44,313 nucleotides of DNA, taken from NCBI RefSeq assembly GCF_001579045.1, contig NZ_KQ970264.1, positions 8,614 through 52,926 of the forward strand, read 5' to 3'. This document shows, one piece after another, positions 7,074-16,503 of the stretch. Every line of letters starts with the position of its first letter. Within the stretch, counting starts at the first letter, position 1. The position numbers and the translations under genes are program-made. This DNA is from Streptococcus mitis (GTDB lineage: Bacteria; Bacillota; Bacilli; Lactobacillales; Streptococcaceae). The notes below the pieces were generated by a model. The model saw nothing but the letters and a program-made list of their open reading frames with translations. It did not search any database and was not told the DNA's origin.

Positions 7074-8390
7074 ATGTTAACATACGATTTAATTGTTATT
7101 GGATTTGGTAAGGCTGGTAAAACACTAGCAGGTAAATTGGCTTCAGCTGGCAAAAAAGTTGCCCTCGTTGAACGTAGCAAAGCTATGTACGGTGGAACTT
7201 GTATCAACATCGGATGTATCCCAACTAAGACTTTGCTAGTTGCTGCTGAGAAGGACTTGTCTTTTGAAGAAGTGATTGCTACCAAAAACACTATCACTGG
7301 TCGCCTTAACGGTAAAAACTATGCGACTGTTGCTGGTACAGGCGTGGATATCTTTGATGCGGAAGCTCACTTCCTTTCAAATAAAGTCATCGAAATCCAA
7401 GCTGGTGATGAAAAGAAAGAACTGACTGCTGAAACAATCGTCATCAACACTGGTGCTGTTTCAAACGTCTTGCCAATCCCTGGACTTGCTACAAGCAAAA
7501 ACGTCTTTGACTCAACAGGTATCCAAAACTTGGACAAATTGCCTGAAAAACTTGGAGTCCTTGGTGGTGGAAATATCGGTCTGGAATTTGCTGGCCTTTA
7601 CAACAAACTTGGAAGCAAAGTCACAGTCCTAGATGCTTTGGATACTTTCCTACCTCGTGCAGAACCTTCCATCGCAGCTCTTGCTAAGCAATACATGGAA
7701 GAAGACGGTATTGAATTGCTTCAAAACATCCGTACTACTGAAATTAAAAATGACGGTGAACAAGTGCTTGTCGTAACTGAAAACGAAACTTACCGTTTCG
7801 ATGCCCTTCTCTACGCAACTGGACGTAAACCCAACGTAGAACCACTTCAACTTGAAAATACAGATATTGAATTAACTGAACGTGGTGCTATTAAAGTAGA
7901 CAAACATTGTCAAACAAACGTTCCTGGTGTCTTTGCAGTTGGAGATGTCAACGGTGGCCTTCAATTTACTTACATTTCACTTGATGACTTCCGTGTTGTA
8001 TACAGCTACCTTGCTGGAGATGGCAGCTACACACTTGAAGACCGTCTCAATGTACCAAATACTATGTTCATCACACCTGCCCTTTCACAAGTTGGTTTGA
8101 CTGAAAGCCAAGCAGCTGATTTGAAACTTCCATACGCTGTTAAGGAAATCCCTGTTGCAGCAATGCCTCGTGGTCACGTAAACGGAGACCTTCGAGGAGC
8201 TTTCAAAGCTGTGGTTAATACTGAAACAAAAGAAATTCTTGGAGCAAGCATCTTCTCAGAAGGTTCTCAAGAAATCATCAACATCATCACTGTTGCTATG
8301 GACAACAAGATTCCTTACACTTACTTCACAAAACAAATCTTCACTCACCCAACCTTGGCTGAGAACTTGAATGACTTGTTTGCGATTTAA
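7074..8390 (+). CDS. har: Class I flavoprotein disulfide reductase, probable hypothiocyanous acid reductase
   Basis: A 438-residue pyridine nucleotide-disulfide oxidoreductase. FAD-binding VIGFGKAGKTLAGKLA at the N-terminus; redox pair Cys-x4-Cys in GGTCINIGCIPTK (~42-47); NAD(P)-binding LGVLGGGNIGLEFAGLY (~160-175); second FAD motif FAVGDVNGG; C-terminal dimerisation domain with the catalytic HPTLAEN histidine. It is not a glutathione or lipoamide reductase by context, since no partner dehydrogenase genes are nearby. The pneumococcal gene in the equivalent place was, as I recall, shown to reduce the lactoperoxidase product HOSCN (Har), a defence useful in saliva and airway; I transfer that by gene context and fold. 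It is monocistronic, with its own terminator. Confidence 0.75.
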   Translation: MLTYDLIVIGFGKAGKTLAGKLASAGKKVALVERSKAMYGGTCINIGCIPTKTLLVAAEKDLSFEEVIATKNTITGRLNGKNYATVAGTGVDIFDAEAHFLSNKVIEIQAGDEKKELTAETIVINTGAVSNVLPIPGLATSKNVFDSTGIQNLDKLPEKLGVLGGGNIGLEFAGLYNKLGSKVTVLDALDTFLPRAEPSIAALAKQYMEEDGIELLQNIRTTEIKNDGEQVLVVTENETYRFDALLYATGRKPNVEPLQLENTDIELTERGAIKVDKHCQTNVPGVFAVGDVNGGLQFTYISLDDFRVVYSYLAGDGSYTLEDRLNVPNTMFITPALSQVGLTESQAADLKLPYAVKEIPVAAMPRGHVNGDLRGAFKAVVNTETKEILGASIFSEGSQEIINIITVAMDNKIPYTYFTKQIFTHPTLAENLNDLFAI

Positions 8391-8410
8391 GTTGAAATCT
8401 CATCTTAACT

Positions 8411-8435
8411 GACAGCCCTCTTTGGGCTGTTTTTG
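8411..8435 (+). terminator. Terminator of the disulfide reductase gene
   Basis: ACAGCCC and GGGCTGT pair around a 5-nt loop and T5 follows. Confidence 0.9.
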
Positions 8436-8473
8436 CTTCTGCGAAACACCAAATCTGTCTTTTTCCTCTTTTG

Positions 8474-8482
8474 TGATATAAT
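8474..8482 (+). promoter_or_regulatory. Extended -10 promoter giving a leaderless murT mRNA
   Basis: TGA-TATAAT ends at 8482 and the murT ATG starts at 8489, the position where RNA polymerase would begin. No convincing -35 box or Shine-Dalgarno is present. Confidence 0.7.
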
Positions 8483-8488
8483 AGAAAC

Positions 8489-9832
8489 ATGAAATTAAAA
8501 ACTACTTTGGGCCTTCTTGCTGGGCGTTCTTCCCACTTCGTTTTAAGTCGTCTTGGCCGTGGAAGTACGCTCCCAGGAAAAGTCGCCCTTCAATTTGATA
8601 GAGATATTTTACAAAACCTAGCTAAGAACTACGAGATTGTCGTGGTCACTGGGACCAATGGAAAAACCCTGACAACTGCCCTGACTGTCGGTATTTTAAA
8701 AGAGGTTTATGGTCAAGTTCTGACCAATCCAAGCGGTGCCAACATGATCACAGGAATTGCGACAACTTTCTTGACTGCCAAATCTTCTAAAACTGGGAAA
8801 AATATTGCCGTCCTCGAAATCGACGAAGCCAGTCTATCTCGTATCTGTGACTATATCCAGCCAAGCTTATTTGTTATCACGAATATCTTCCGTGACCAGA
8901 TGGATCGCTATGGTGAGATTTACACAACTTATAAGATGATTTTGGATGCCATTCGTAAAGTGCCTACTGCCACTGTTCTCCTTAATGGAGACAGTCCACT
9001 TTTCTACAAGCCAGCTATTCCAAATCCTGTACAGTATTTTGGTTTTGACTTGGAGAAAGGTCCAGCTCAGCTGGCTCACTATAATACCGAAGGAATCCTC
9101 TGCCCTGACTGCCAAGGAATCCTCAAATATGAGCGTAATACCTATGCAAACTTGGGTGCCTATATCTGTGAAGGTTGCGGATGTAAACGTCCTGATCTCG
9201 ACTATCGCTTGACAGAATTGGTTGAGTTAACCAACAATCGCTCTCGCTTTGTCATTGACGGGCAAGAATACGGTATTCAAATCGGTGGACTCTACAATAT
9301 CTACAACGCCCTAGCTGCGGTTGCCATCGCCCGTTTTCTCGGTGCAGATTCACAACTCATCAAACAGGGATTTGATAAGAGCCGTGCTGTCTTTGGACGC
9401 CAAGAAACCTTCCATATCGGTGACAAGGAATGTACCCTCGTCTTGATTAAAAATCCAGTCGGTGCAACCCAAGCTATCGAAATGATTAAACTAGCTCCTT
9501 ATCCATTTAGCCTATCTGTTCTCCTTAATGCCAACTATGCTGATGGGATTGATACTAGCTGGATCTGGGATGCTGATTTTGAACAAATCACTGAGATGGA
9601 TATTCCAGAAATCAACGCTGGCGGTGTTCGCCATTCTGAAATCGCTCGTCGTCTACGAGTAACAGGCTATCCAGCTGAGAAAATCACTGAAACAAGTAGT
9701 CTGGAGCAAGTTCTCAAAACAATTGAGAACCAAGACTGCAAGCATGCCTATATCCTAGCAACTTATACTGCTATGCTGGAATTCCGCGAACTGCTGGCTA
9801 GTCGTCAGATTGTTAGAAAGGAGATGAACTAA
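8489..9832 (+). CDS. murT: Lipid II isoglutaminyl synthase, MurT subunit
   Basis: A 447-residue Mur-ligase-like subunit that, with GatD, amidates the alpha-carboxyl of D-glutamate in lipid II to D-isoglutamine. This step is needed for efficient peptidoglycan cross-linking and, in pneumococcus, for viability. ATP-binding loop [13 protein letters not shown] (~53-65); central domain carries a four-cysteine zinc ribbon (CPDC at ~204 and CEGCGC at ~226); the C-terminal DUF1727 region binds GatD. The stop overlaps the gatD start (TAATG). There is no ribosome site before the ATG, so the mRNA is predicted to be leaderless. Confidence 0.95.
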   Translation: MKLKTTLGLLAGRSSHFVLSRLGRGSTLPGKVALQFDRDILQNLAKNYEIVVVTGTNGKTLTTALTVGILKEVYGQVLTNPSGANMITGIATTFLTAKSSKTGKNIAVLEIDEASLSRICDYIQPSLFVITNIFRDQMDRYGEIYTTYKMILDAIRKVPTATVLLNGDSPLFYKPAIPNPVQYFGFDLEKGPAQLAHYNTEGILCPDCQGILKYERNTYANLGAYICEGCGCKRPDLDYRLTELVELTNNRSRFVIDGQEYGIQIGGLYNIYNALAAVAIARFLGADSQLIKQGFDKSRAVFGRQETFHIGDKECTLVLIKNPVGATQAIEMIKLAPYPFSLSVLLNANYADGIDTSWIWDADFEQITEMDIPEINAGGVRHSEIARRLRVTGYPAEKITETSSLEQVLKTIENQDCKHAYILATYTAMLEFRELLASRQIVRKEMN

Positions 9833-10614
9833 TGGTTTATACTTCACTTTCCTCAAAAGCTGGCAATTACCCTTATCAGCTCAACATTGCCCACCTCTAC
9901 GGAAATCTCATGAATACCTATGGGGACAATGGAAACATCCTCATGCTCAAGTATGTGGCTGAAAAACTGGGAGCCCATGTGACAGTTGACATCGTTTCTC
10001 TCCATGATGACTTTGATGAAAATCACTACGACGTTGCCTTTTTCGGTGGTGGCCAAGACTTTGAACAGAGTATTATTGCAGACGATCTACCTGCTAAAAA
10101 AGAGAGTATTGACAACTACATCCAAAACGACGGTGTGGTTCTCGCTATATGCGGTGGTTTCCAACTATTGGGTCAGTATTATGTTGAAGCTTCAGGCAAA
10201 CGCATCGAAGGGCTAGGGGTCATGGGACATTATACCCTTAATCAAGCCAACAACCGTTTTATCGGTGACATCAAGATTCACAATGAAGATTTCGATGAAA
10301 CCTACTATGGATTTGAAAACCATCAGGGCCGTACCTTCCTCTCTGATGACCAAAAACCACTGGGACAGGTTGTCTATGGAAATGGAAACAATGAAGAAAA
10401 GGTTGGTGAAGGGGTCCATTACAAGAATGTCTTTGGTTCCTACTTCCACGGGCCTATCCTCTCTCGTAATGCCAATCTGGCTTATCGCCTAGTCACTACT
10501 GCCCTCAAGAAAAAATATGGTCAGGACATCCAACTCCCTGCTTATGAGGACATTCTCAGCCAAGAAATCGCTGAAGAATACAGTGATGTCAAAAGCAAGG
10601 CTGACTTTTCTTAA
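9832..10614 (+). CDS. gatD: Lipid II isoglutaminyl synthase, glutaminase subunit GatD
   Basis: A 260-residue class I glutamine amidotransferase (CobB/CobQ-like) that releases ammonia from glutamine for MurT. Catalytic Cys107 in [11 protein letters not shown] and His206 in GSYFHGPIL are present; oxyanion-region glycines lie in [10 protein letters not shown]. One-base overlap with murT indicates coupling and a 1:1 complex. The operon ends at a strong hairpin 22 bp downstream. Confidence 0.95.
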   Translation: MVYTSLSSKAGNYPYQLNIAHLYGNLMNTYGDNGNILMLKYVAEKLGAHVTVDIVSLHDDFDENHYDVAFFGGGQDFEQSIIADDLPAKKESIDNYIQNDGVVLAICGGFQLLGQYYVEASGKRIEGLGVMGHYTLNQANNRFIGDIKIHNEDFDETYYGFENHQGRTFLSDDQKPLGQVVYGNGNNEEKVGEGVHYKNVFGSYFHGPILSRNANLAYRLVTTALKKKYGQDIQLPAYEDILSQEIAEEYSDVKSKADFS

Positions 10615-10635
10615 ACAAAGGAAAATGATATCAAA

Positions 10636-10665
10636 GAACTCCGTTATCTTGTCGGAGTTCTTTTT
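10636..10665 (+). terminator. Terminator of murT-gatD
   Basis: GAACTCCG and CGGAGTTC form an 8-bp stem followed by T6. Confidence 0.9.
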
Positions 10666-10741
10666 GTCTGTTCTTTTACCCTTCTCCCTTGCATTTTCTC
10701 TCATTTTTTGCCAAAATAGAGGGGTAGAAAGAAGGTAGCAT

Positions 10742-11824
10742 ATGTCTAAATTACAACAAATCGTAACATATCTTGAATCAGAAAAACTAGACGTCGCTGT
10801 CGTATCTGACCCCGTCACAATCAATTACCTCACTGGCTTTTACAGTGATCCCCATGAACGCCAAATGTTCCTCTTTGTTCTAGCGGATCAGGAACCCCTC
10901 CTCTTTGTCCCAGCCCTTGAAGTAGAACGTGCAAGTAGCACTGTTTCCTTCCCAGTTGTGGGCTATGTGGATTCTGAAAATCCATGGCAAAAAATGAAAC
11001 ATGCTCTTCCACAACTTGACTTCAAACGTGTCGCTGTTGAGTTTGACAATCTCATCTTGACCAAATATCATGGCTTGAAAATAGTCTTTGAAGCTGCTGA
11101 GTTTGAAAACCTCACACCTCGTATCCAACGCATGCGCCTCATCAAATCAGCTGACGAAGTGCAAAAAATGATGGTTGCAGGTCTCTATGCGGACAAGGCT
11201 GTTAAGGTTGGTTTTGACAATATTTCTCTTGATAAGACGGAGACAGATATTATTGCCCAAATTGACTTTGCTATGAAACGTGAAGGTTATGAAATGAGCT
11301 TTGATACCATGGTCTTGACTGGTGATAATGCTGCAAATCCACACGGCATTCCAGCAGCAAACAAAGTTGAAAATAACGCCCTTCTCCTCTTTGACCTTGG
11401 TGTTCTAGTCAACGGCTATGCGTCAGATATGACTCGTACAGTCGCAGTCGGCAAACCTGACCAATTCAAGAAAGACATTTATAACTTGACTCTTGAAGCC
11501 CAACAAGCTGCTCTTGACTTTATCAAACCAGGTGTGACTGCCCATGAAGTGGACCGTGCTGCCCGTGAGGTCATCGAAAAAGCTGGTTACGGCGAGTACT
11601 TCAACCACCGTCTCGGTCACGGTATCGGTATGGATGTCCACGAATTCCCATCCATCATGGAAGGAAACGACTTGGTTATCGAAGAAGGCATGTGCTTCTC
11701 TGTTGAACCTGGTGTCTATATCCCTGGTAAAGTCGGTGTCCGTATCGAAGACTGCGGTGTTGTTACCAAGGATGGCTTTGACCTCTTTACAAGCACCAGC
11801 AAAGACTTGCTTTATTTTGATTAA
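10742..11824 (+). CDS. pepQ: Xaa-Pro dipeptidase (M24 metallopeptidase)
   Basis: A 360-residue cytoplasmic peptidase that splits Xaa-Pro peptides, the last step in using proline-rich peptides. The N-terminal creatinase-like domain covers ~1-125 and the pita-bread domain ~130-355. The five metal ligands are all visible: two Asp in LLFDLGVLVNGYASDMTRT, His in HRLGHGIGMDVHE, Glu in CFSVEPGVYIPG and Glu in VRIEDCGVV. RBS AAGGT precedes the ATG. A weak promoter (TTGCAT, 17 bp, CAAAAT at 10689-10717) may serve it. A BOX element starts 11 bp after its stop. PepQ versus PepP is chosen on length. Confidence 0.9.
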   Translation: MSKLQQIVTYLESEKLDVAVVSDPVTINYLTGFYSDPHERQMFLFVLADQEPLLFVPALEVERASSTVSFPVVGYVDSENPWQKMKHALPQLDFKRVAVEFDNLILTKYHGLKIVFEAAEFENLTPRIQRMRLIKSADEVQKMMVAGLYADKAVKVGFDNISLDKTETDIIAQIDFAMKREGYEMSFDTMVLTGDNAANPHGIPAANKVENNALLLFDLGVLVNGYASDMTRTVAVGKPDQFKKDIYNLTLEAQQAALDFIKPGVTAHEVDRAAREVIEKAGYGEYFNHRLGHGIGMDVHEFPSIMEGNDLVIEEGMCFSVEPGVYIPGKVGVRIEDCGVVTKDGFDLFTSTSKDLLYFD

Positions 11825-11834
11825 TATTCATCTA

Positions 11835-11985
11835 ATACTCAATGAAAATCAAAAAGCAAACTAGGAAACTAGCCGCAGGTTGCTCAAAACACTGTTTTGA
11901 GGTTGTAGATGGAACTGATGTAGTCAGTAACCATATCTACGGCAAGGCGACGTTGACGAGGTTTGAAGAGATTTTCGAAGAGTAT
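11835..11985 (-). repeat. BOX element, A-B-C arrangement, inverted
   Basis: A pneumococcal-type BOX repeat read on the minus strand: boxA (ATACTCTTCGAAAATC start; contains the complement of CTACGGCAAGGCGACGTTGA, the well-known BOX-PCR sequence with one change), one boxB (ACAACCTCAAAACAGTGTTT) and boxC (GCTAGTTTCCTAGTTTGC... to GAGTAT). The ends ATACTC/GAGTAT are inverted. It lies between pepQ and the shared terminator. BOX RNAs fold into stem-loops and can affect neighbouring gene expression. Confidence 0.95.
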
Positions 11986-12001
11986 AAAATCTTCCCACAA
12001 T

Positions 12002-12048
12002 AAAACGCATACTATCAAGGTTTCAATACCTGATACTATGCGTTTTTT
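12002..12048. terminator. Bidirectional terminator, member of a repeated terminator family
   Basis: AAAACGCATA-C-TATCA pairs with TGATA-C-TATGCGTTTT (central C-C mismatch on the plus strand, G-G on the minus). T runs flank both sides, so it can end pepQ (+) and the ECF S gene (-). A near copy lies at 33483-33528 after thrS. Confidence 0.85.
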
Positions 12049-12078
12049 CTAATTCTTAGGACTTTCTCCACATCCTCT

Positions 12079-12540
12079 TTACTTAATCTTCTTGATACTT
12101 TGACTAATAATAAACCCTACAATCATTCCTACCATATTTTGCATGAAATTTGGTAGGATTTCTGGTAGGGCTGCAGCCCAGCCATTCATCAATGTAGAAC
12201 CCAAGGCGTAACCCCCTACCATGGCAATCGTTGCTAAGATAAGGCCTAACCACTGAGTTTTTCCTTTAAATCCTGCGAAAAATCCCTGCAAGCCATGGTT
12301 GACCAAGCTAAAGAACATCCACTGAGGATAGCCTGATAAGAGGTCAATCAAGAAACCTGCCAGTCCTCCGACTACAGCCCCTTCACGACTACCAAAGTAG
12401 AAGGCCGTAAAGAAGACACCTGCATCTAAGAGTGTTAGAATGCCTGTCGGTGTTGGAATTTTTAAGAAATAACCTAGAACCACAGAGAGGGCGGTTAATA
12501 GGGATACAAGGGCGATTTTAGTTGTTTTGCTTTGCTTCAT
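12079..12540 (-). CDS. ECF transporter S component, probable pyridoxine or thiamine-precursor uptake
   Basis: A 153-residue membrane protein with about five or six hydrophobic helices (first ALVSLLTALSVVLGYFL, ~10-26). It has the ECF S-component look: LKIPTPTGILTLLDAGVFFTAFYFGSREGAVVGGLAGFL, a cytoplasmic-face region used to dock the shared EcfAA'T module encoded elsewhere. It overlaps the kinase gene pdxK by 23 bp, so the likely cargo is a vitamin B6 form or a pyrimidine precursor that the kinase traps by phosphorylation (PdxU/HmpT-type). Substrate is inferred only from that overlap. Confidence 0.75.
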   Translation of the reverse strand: MKQSKTTKIALVSLLTALSVVLGYFLKIPTPTGILTLLDAGVFFTAFYFGSREGAVVGGLAGFLIDLLSGYPQWMFFSLVNHGLQGFFAGFKGKTQWLGLILATIAMVGGYALGSTLMNGWAAALPEILPNFMQNMVGMIVGFIISQSIKKIK

Positions 12541-13291
12541 ATTGTCTTACTCCATACTGATCTGCTTGTGCAATGGCACGGTAAACGAAAGCCTTAGAGC
12601 TTTCTACTGCTGGCAAAAGTTCATCACCTTTAACCAAGTGACTGGCAATGCTGGAGGCAAAGGTACAACCTGCACCAGCATTTTGGCCTTGGATAACTGG
12701 ATTTTCTAGGACTGTAAAGTTTTGTCCATCATAAAAGACATCCACAGCCTTGTCCTGACTAAGGCGATTGCCTCCCTTGATAATGACTGCTGGCGCGCCT
12801 AAGTCATGCAATTTCTGAGCTGCAGTTTTCATGTCTTCAAGGGTTTTAATCTCTTGATCTGCTAGTAATTCTGCTTCAGGAAGATTAGGCGTAATCACAC
12901 TGACATAAGGGAAAAAGCGAATCAACTCTTGGCAGAGCTCACTTACAGCTACATCGTGCGTTTCCTTGCAGACCAAGACAGGATCCAATACCACAGGCAC
13001 TCCTGGGCATTGCTTGATAAAGTCCAAGGCCTTCTCAGCCACACTGACAGTAGGAAGAAGACCAATCTTAATTCCCCCAAACTCCACATCACGCAAGCTA
13101 TCTAATTCATGTTGAAAAATGGTATCGTCAGTTGGAAAGACTTCAAAGCCCTTTTCCGTCAAGGCTGTCAAACAAGTCACTGCTACAAAGCCATGCAAGC
13201 CGTTCAAGGTATAGGTAGCCAAATCAGCGGACAAACCACCACCACTAAAAATATCATTTCCTGAAAGTGCTAAAATACGATTATTCTTCAT
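12518..13291 (-). CDS. pdxK: Pyridoxal/hydroxymethylpyrimidine kinase (ThiD/PdxK family)
   Basis: A 257-residue ribokinase-fold enzyme that phosphorylates pyridoxal, pyridoxine or HMP, trapping it in the cell. N-terminal [21 protein letters not shown] is the substrate region; the anion-hole/catalytic motif is [14 protein letters not shown] (~210), where Cys follows GxG as in the dual-function kinases of Gram-positives. RBS AAAGGAG. It overlaps truA upstream by 11 bp and the S component downstream by 23 bp, so the three genes form one tight operon. Whether B6 or thiamine precursor is the main substrate cannot be told from sequence. Confidence 0.85.
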   Translation of the reverse strand: MKNNRILALSGNDIFSGGGLSADLATYTLNGLHGFVAVTCLTALTEKGFEVFPTDDTIFQHELDSLRDVEFGGIKIGLLPTVSVAEKALDFIKQCPGVPVVLDPVLVCKETHDVAVSELCQELIRFFPYVSVITPNLPEAELLADQEIKTLEDMKTAAQKLHDLGAPAVIIKGGNRLSQDKAVDVFYDGQNFTVLENPVIQGQNAGAGCTFASSIASHLVKGDELLPAVESSKAFVYRAIAQADQYGVRQYEAKQNN

Positions 13292-14030
13292 AACGAATCT
13301 CCTTTAAATACAAACCATTAGGTGCTGCAGTGGGACCTGCAAGTTGCCTGTCCTTTTTCTCCAAGATCAGATCAATCTGCTCTACTGGCATTCGATTATT
13401 TCCGATTTTGAGCAGTGTCCCCACCATATTACGAATCTGCTTATACAAGAAACCATTTCCTGAAAAGGTAAAGGTCAAAAATTGTCCTGTCTCATCAACC
13501 CTAAGACTAGCTTCGGTAATAGTGCGAACCTTGTCTTCCACACTGGTTCCAGAGGCTGTAAAGCCTGTGAAATCGTGGGTTCCTTCTAGCTTTTTGATTG
13601 CAATCTGCATGCGTTCCACATCGAGTTTGTAGGGAAAGTGAGTGGCATAATGACGGTGAATAGGATTTTTGGGACGTCCTCTATCCACAATAAACTCATA
13701 GGTCTTGCTATGTTTAGCATAACGGCAATGAAAATCATCCGCCACAAGCTCAATCGAAATCACATCAATATCTTCAGGGGACTGAGTGTCTAGAGCAAAA
13801 CGGAGCTTCTCCTCATCCATTTGATAGGGCAAGTCAAAATGAATCACCTGTCCCAAAGCATGAACCCCACTATCTGTCCTACCAGCACCGTGAACAGTAA
13901 TGGCTTGCCCTTTATTTAACCTGGTCAAGGTTTTTTCAATTTCTTCCTGAACGCTACGCGCATGGGGCTGGCGCTGAAAACCAGCAAAGGCGTAACCATC
14001 ATAGGAAATAGTTGCTTTATATCTCGTCAT
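13281..14030 (-). CDS. truA: tRNA pseudouridine(38-40) synthase
   Basis: A 249-residue enzyme that isomerises uridines 38-40 in the anticodon stem-loop. The catalytic Asp lies in [15 protein letters not shown] (~51-65). The usual two TruA halves are visible, with [11 protein letters not shown] near the end. First gene of truA-pdxK-S component. The -10 TAAAAT ends 7 nt before the ATG, so the mRNA is predicted leaderless; the GAAG between them would not be transcribed. Confidence 0.94.
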   Translation of the reverse strand: MTRYKATISYDGYAFAGFQRQPHARSVQEEIEKTLTRLNKGQAITVHGAGRTDSGVHALGQVIHFDLPYQMDEEKLRFALDTQSPEDIDVISIELVADDFHCRYAKHSKTYEFIVDRGRPKNPIHRHYATHFPYKLDVERMQIAIKKLEGTHDFTGFTASGTSVEDKVRTITEASLRVDETGQFLTFTFSGNGFLYKQIRNMVGTLLKIGNNRMPVEQIDLILEKKDRQLAGPTAAPNGLYLKEIRYEE

Positions 14031-14037
14031 AACTTCT

Positions 14038-14066
14038 ATTTTATCAAGAAATTAGTCTGTAAACAA
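14038..14066 (-). promoter_or_regulatory. truA operon promoter, leaderless type
   Basis: TTGTTT at 14061-14066, 17-bp spacer ending TGA, TAAAAT at 14038-14043; the start codon begins at 14030, 7 nt on. Confidence 0.7.
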
Positions 14067-14107
14067 GGTCCTAAATCAAATAGTGTCTGGGTACAATATT
14101 TCCAAAA

Positions 14108-14136
14108 AGAAAAACTTAGGAAAACAATCCTAAGCT
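14108..14136 (-). terminator. Terminator overlapping the MFS gene stop
   Basis: CTTAGGA and TCCTAAG pair around a 6-nt loop, followed by T5. The TAG stop of the transporter gene lies inside the left arm. Confidence 0.85.
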
Positions 14137-15281
14137 CTCTTTTGAAGTAGGTACATGACAAAGATAGAGGTTACAATTAACCAAGATCCTAAGATAGCAA
14201 AGACCAACATCCCATTGTGAGTTAGTAAGCCAATCGCACCTAGAACGAATGGAGTCGTAAAGGCTCCGAAACTACAGCCTAAAACTGCAAATGAAGTGGC
14301 TTGATTGAGGAGTTTAGCTGGAATTCTTTCAGAGACAAGTTGAAAGATCGTCGTCAAGGCTACACTGTAGGCAAAACCAGCCAGAATGCTTCCTGCCACT
14401 ACCACCCACAAGGATGGAGACAAGGCAATCACAATTTGCCCTAAGCCAAAGGTAATACCTGACCAGAGGAGCAGTTTCTCTTTAAAGATAGAAATCAAGA
14501 AAGAGAAACTCAACCCAGCCACAATCCCAATCAACTGCATGACACTAAGAACAAAACTAGATAACCGGGCATCTCCAAGTCCTCTTTCCACCATCAAACT
14601 TGGAATACGGATAGTAATAGCCGTATTGGTACAAACTACCACTGCTGCTTCTATAGCTAGGATAAAAATCAAGCCTTTCATTTCCCGAGTTAAACGACTT
14701 GCTTCCTTCGTTTTTTTCTTGACTTCTTTCTTTTCTTTTCCATAAGGGACAAAGAGCAGATAAAGGGTCAGCACCAAAAATCCAGCACTATAGGCTAGGA
14801 AGGTAGCTGTCCAACCAAAGGCCAACAACTGGCCGACTGCCAAGGTAATGAGAGAAGCCCCAACAACCTCTGCAGAACCGCGTAGCCCTAACATCTGAAT
14901 TCGCATTTTTCCTTGATAGCGTTCACTGATAATCGAAATAGCCTTGGCATTGATCATCCCAACTCCTAAACCAAAAAGAATCCGTGTTCCAAAGACAAAG
15001 GGGTAGGCTTGATACCAGAAGGGAGCCGTTCCACTCAGTGATAAAATCAGCAATCCCAAACTAATCTGTAATCGCTCAGGAAATATTTTTTCTAAGAAAC
15101 CATTTAGTAGTAACATAATCATGATCCCAAAGGATGGCAAGCTCGCCAAGAGCTCAATTTGTTCCTTAGGATAACCTTGATAATAGTCAAACATGGCTGG
15201 CAGGGCACTCGAGATGGAAAAGGAGGTAATCAAAACGAGGGAGAGAGCCAAAATACTGGCCCGTTCTAAAAATTGTTTCAT
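14130..15281 (-). CDS. MFS family transporter
   Basis: A 383-residue major facilitator protein with twelve predicted membrane helices in two halves, separated by a long basic loop (about 185-205, rich in Lys: KEKKEVKKKTKEASR). The loop after helix 2 carries LNGFLEKIFPERLQ, a loose variant of the MFS motif A site. Substrate is unknown; overall it resembles cyanate/drug-type MFS members (CynX-like). It is monocistronic, with RBS AGAAAGAGA and its own terminator. The gene is in the place where pneumococcus has an uncharacterised transporter, by memory of gene order. Confidence 0.8.
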   Translation of the reverse strand: MKQFLERASILALSLVLITSFSISSALPAMFDYYQGYPKEQIELLASLPSFGIMIMLLLNGFLEKIFPERLQISLGLLILSLSGTAPFWYQAYPFVFGTRILFGLGVGMINAKAISIISERYQGKMRIQMLGLRGSAEVVGASLITLAVGQLLAFGWTATFLAYSAGFLVLTLYLLFVPYGKEKKEVKKKTKEASRLTREMKGLIFILAIEAAVVVCTNTAITIRIPSLMVERGLGDARLSSFVLSVMQLIGIVAGLSFSFLISIFKEKLLLWSGITFGLGQIVIALSPSLWVVVAGSILAGFAYSVALTTIFQLVSERIPAKLLNQATSFAVLGCSFGAFTTPFVLGAIGLLTHNGMLVFAILGSWLIVTSIFVMYLLQKRA

Positions 15282-15342
15282 GAAATCTCTTTCTATATTT
15301 CTCTTAATCTACTTTTTTGATAGTTATCAAACAAGCAAGAAA

Positions 15343-15380
15343 AGAAGAAGCCTCTTTAGTGTATAGACTCCTTCTTAAAC
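15343..15380 (-). terminator. Terminator of phnA-Pr6Pr
   Basis: On the minus strand AAGAAG and CTTCTT form the base of an imperfect hairpin with an inner AGT/ACT pair, followed by CTTTTC. Moderate strength. Confidence 0.5.
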
Positions 15381-15402
15381 TCGAAAATGAATCCCTTGTG
15401 TC

Positions 15403-16032
15403 TTAGGATGACTTTCTCTTGATTTGCTTGATAAAGTAGAAGATAAATCCTGCCACCATATAGGCAACAAAGATAATCAGACACCACTTGAACACGACAT
15501 CCCACCCCTTGTTCACATTCAAAAAGAAGTAAGGGAAGGGACTGACCTTAGAATTAGGAACATCAAGTTTCAGTACCAAGCCATTAAAAAGAGCAAAAAT
15601 CATATAAAGCAAGGGTAAAATCGTCCACACAATTGGATCCCAAATCTTGTATTGACCCTGTTTGTCAAAAAAGAGGGTATCTGCTAAAAACCAGAGGGGA
15701 ACGATATAGTGACAAAGGAAATTTTCTAGGGTATAGAAATTAGTCGCAATAGGCGCTAAGAGGAAATGGTAAATCACACAGGTAATCATGATACTCATGG
15801 TGACTCCACCTTTTAGACGCAAGAGACTTGGCCTTTGCCAGTTTTCACCTAAACGGCTCATAACCTTTAGAAGATAAAGGGTAAAAATAGTTACCAAGAG
15901 GTTGGACAGAACCGTATAATAGAGCAGCATCCCAAATCCACCATGCTTGGCGATTTCAAGATAAACTCCCGTAAAAGCCGCTAGAAACAAGAAGATACGG
16001 CTATAAAATGTAAGTTTGTAGTTCTTTGACAT
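15403..16032 (-). CDS. Pr6Pr family integral membrane protein
   Basis: A 209-residue protein with six predicted transmembrane helices: ~10-28, 36-55, 75-95, 105-117, 135-152 and 180-200. Features of the Pr6Pr (prokaryotic six-transmembrane) family include the early YYTVLSNLLV segment, the HFLLAP histidine in helix 3 and YIVPLWFLADTLFFD. The function of the family is unknown; it is often compared with intramembrane proteins of the rhomboid-like or FAR-17A type. It starts 2 bp after the phnA stop, so the two are co-transcribed, although no shared role is obvious. Confidence 0.75.
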   Translation of the reverse strand: MSKNYKLTFYSRIFLFLAAFTGVYLEIAKHGGFGMLLYYTVLSNLLVTIFTLYLLKVMSRLGENWQRPSLLRLKGGVTMSIMITCVIYHFLLAPIATNFYTLENFLCHYIVPLWFLADTLFFDKQGQYKIWDPIVWTILPLLYMIFALFNGLVLKLDVPNSKVSPFPYFFLNVNKGWDVVFKWCLIIFVAYMVAGFIFYFIKQIKRKSS

Positions 16033-16034
16033 GT

Positions 16035-16373
16035 TTAAATTTTCTTCACAAACTCTGATTTAAGTTTCATGGCACCAAAACCATCAATCTTACAGTCGAT
16101 ATTGTGGTCGCCTTCTACGATACGGATATTTTTCACGCGCGTCCCTTGTTTCAAATCTTTTGGCGCACCTTTTACTTTCAAGTCCTTGATTAGAGTGACT
16201 ATATCACCGTCAGCCAATTTATTTCCGTTGGCATCGATAGCAACAAGACCCTCTTCTACATCTGTAACCTCAGCAGGATTCCACTCATAAGCACACTCTG
16301 GGCAAACCAGTAGGGCACCGTCTTCGTAGACATACTCTGAGTTACATTGTGGGCAATTTGGTAGGTTGTTCAT
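16035..16373 (-). CDS. phnA: PhnA/YjdM family zinc-ribbon protein
   Basis: A 112-residue cytoplasmic protein. The N-terminal zinc ribbon has Cys pairs CPQC and CPEC; the C-terminal KOW-like barrel contains the conserved [25 protein letters not shown]. The name comes from E. coli phn, but no phosphonate genes are present. The family role is not settled, so 'alkylphosphonate utilisation' should not be assumed. RBS AAGGAG. It has its own consensus-like promoter and leads the Pr6Pr gene. Confidence 0.85.
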   Translation of the reverse strand: MNNLPNCPQCNSEYVYEDGALLVCPECAYEWNPAEVTDVEEGLVAIDANGNKLADGDIVTLIKDLKVKGAPKDLKQGTRVKNIRIVEGDHNIDCKIDGFGAMKLKSEFVKKI

Positions 16374-16432
16374 GGTTTCTCCTTATCATCATTCACTATT
16401 CTTTGAAAATCAAAATTTCTCGAACAGCAACT

Positions 16433-16461
16433 ATTATACCCTAAAATCAGCATTTTGACAA
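16433..16461 (-). promoter_or_regulatory. phnA promoter
   Basis: TTGTCA at 16456-16461, 17-bp spacer, TATAAT at 16433-16438. Predicted leader about 52 nt. Confidence 0.85.
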
Positions 16462-16466
16462 ATTTA

Positions 16467-16497
16467 GAAAAAAACCGATATCCATCTATCGGCTTTT
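16467..16497 (-). terminator. Terminator of LysM-cmk
   Basis: GCCGATA and TATCGGT pair around a 6-nt loop, followed by T7. It sits 7 bp beyond the cmk stop and just upstream of the phnA promoter. Confidence 0.9.
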
Positions 16498-16503
16498 CTA
16501 CAT

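Noticed and set aside
11835-11985. BOX palindrome considered as a small RNA or riboswitch
   Set aside because: It matches the known BOX repeat from end to end; no separate promoter is seen.
16035-16373. phnA as a marker of phosphonate metabolism
   Set aside because: No C-P lyase or other phn genes in the window; the family name is historical.
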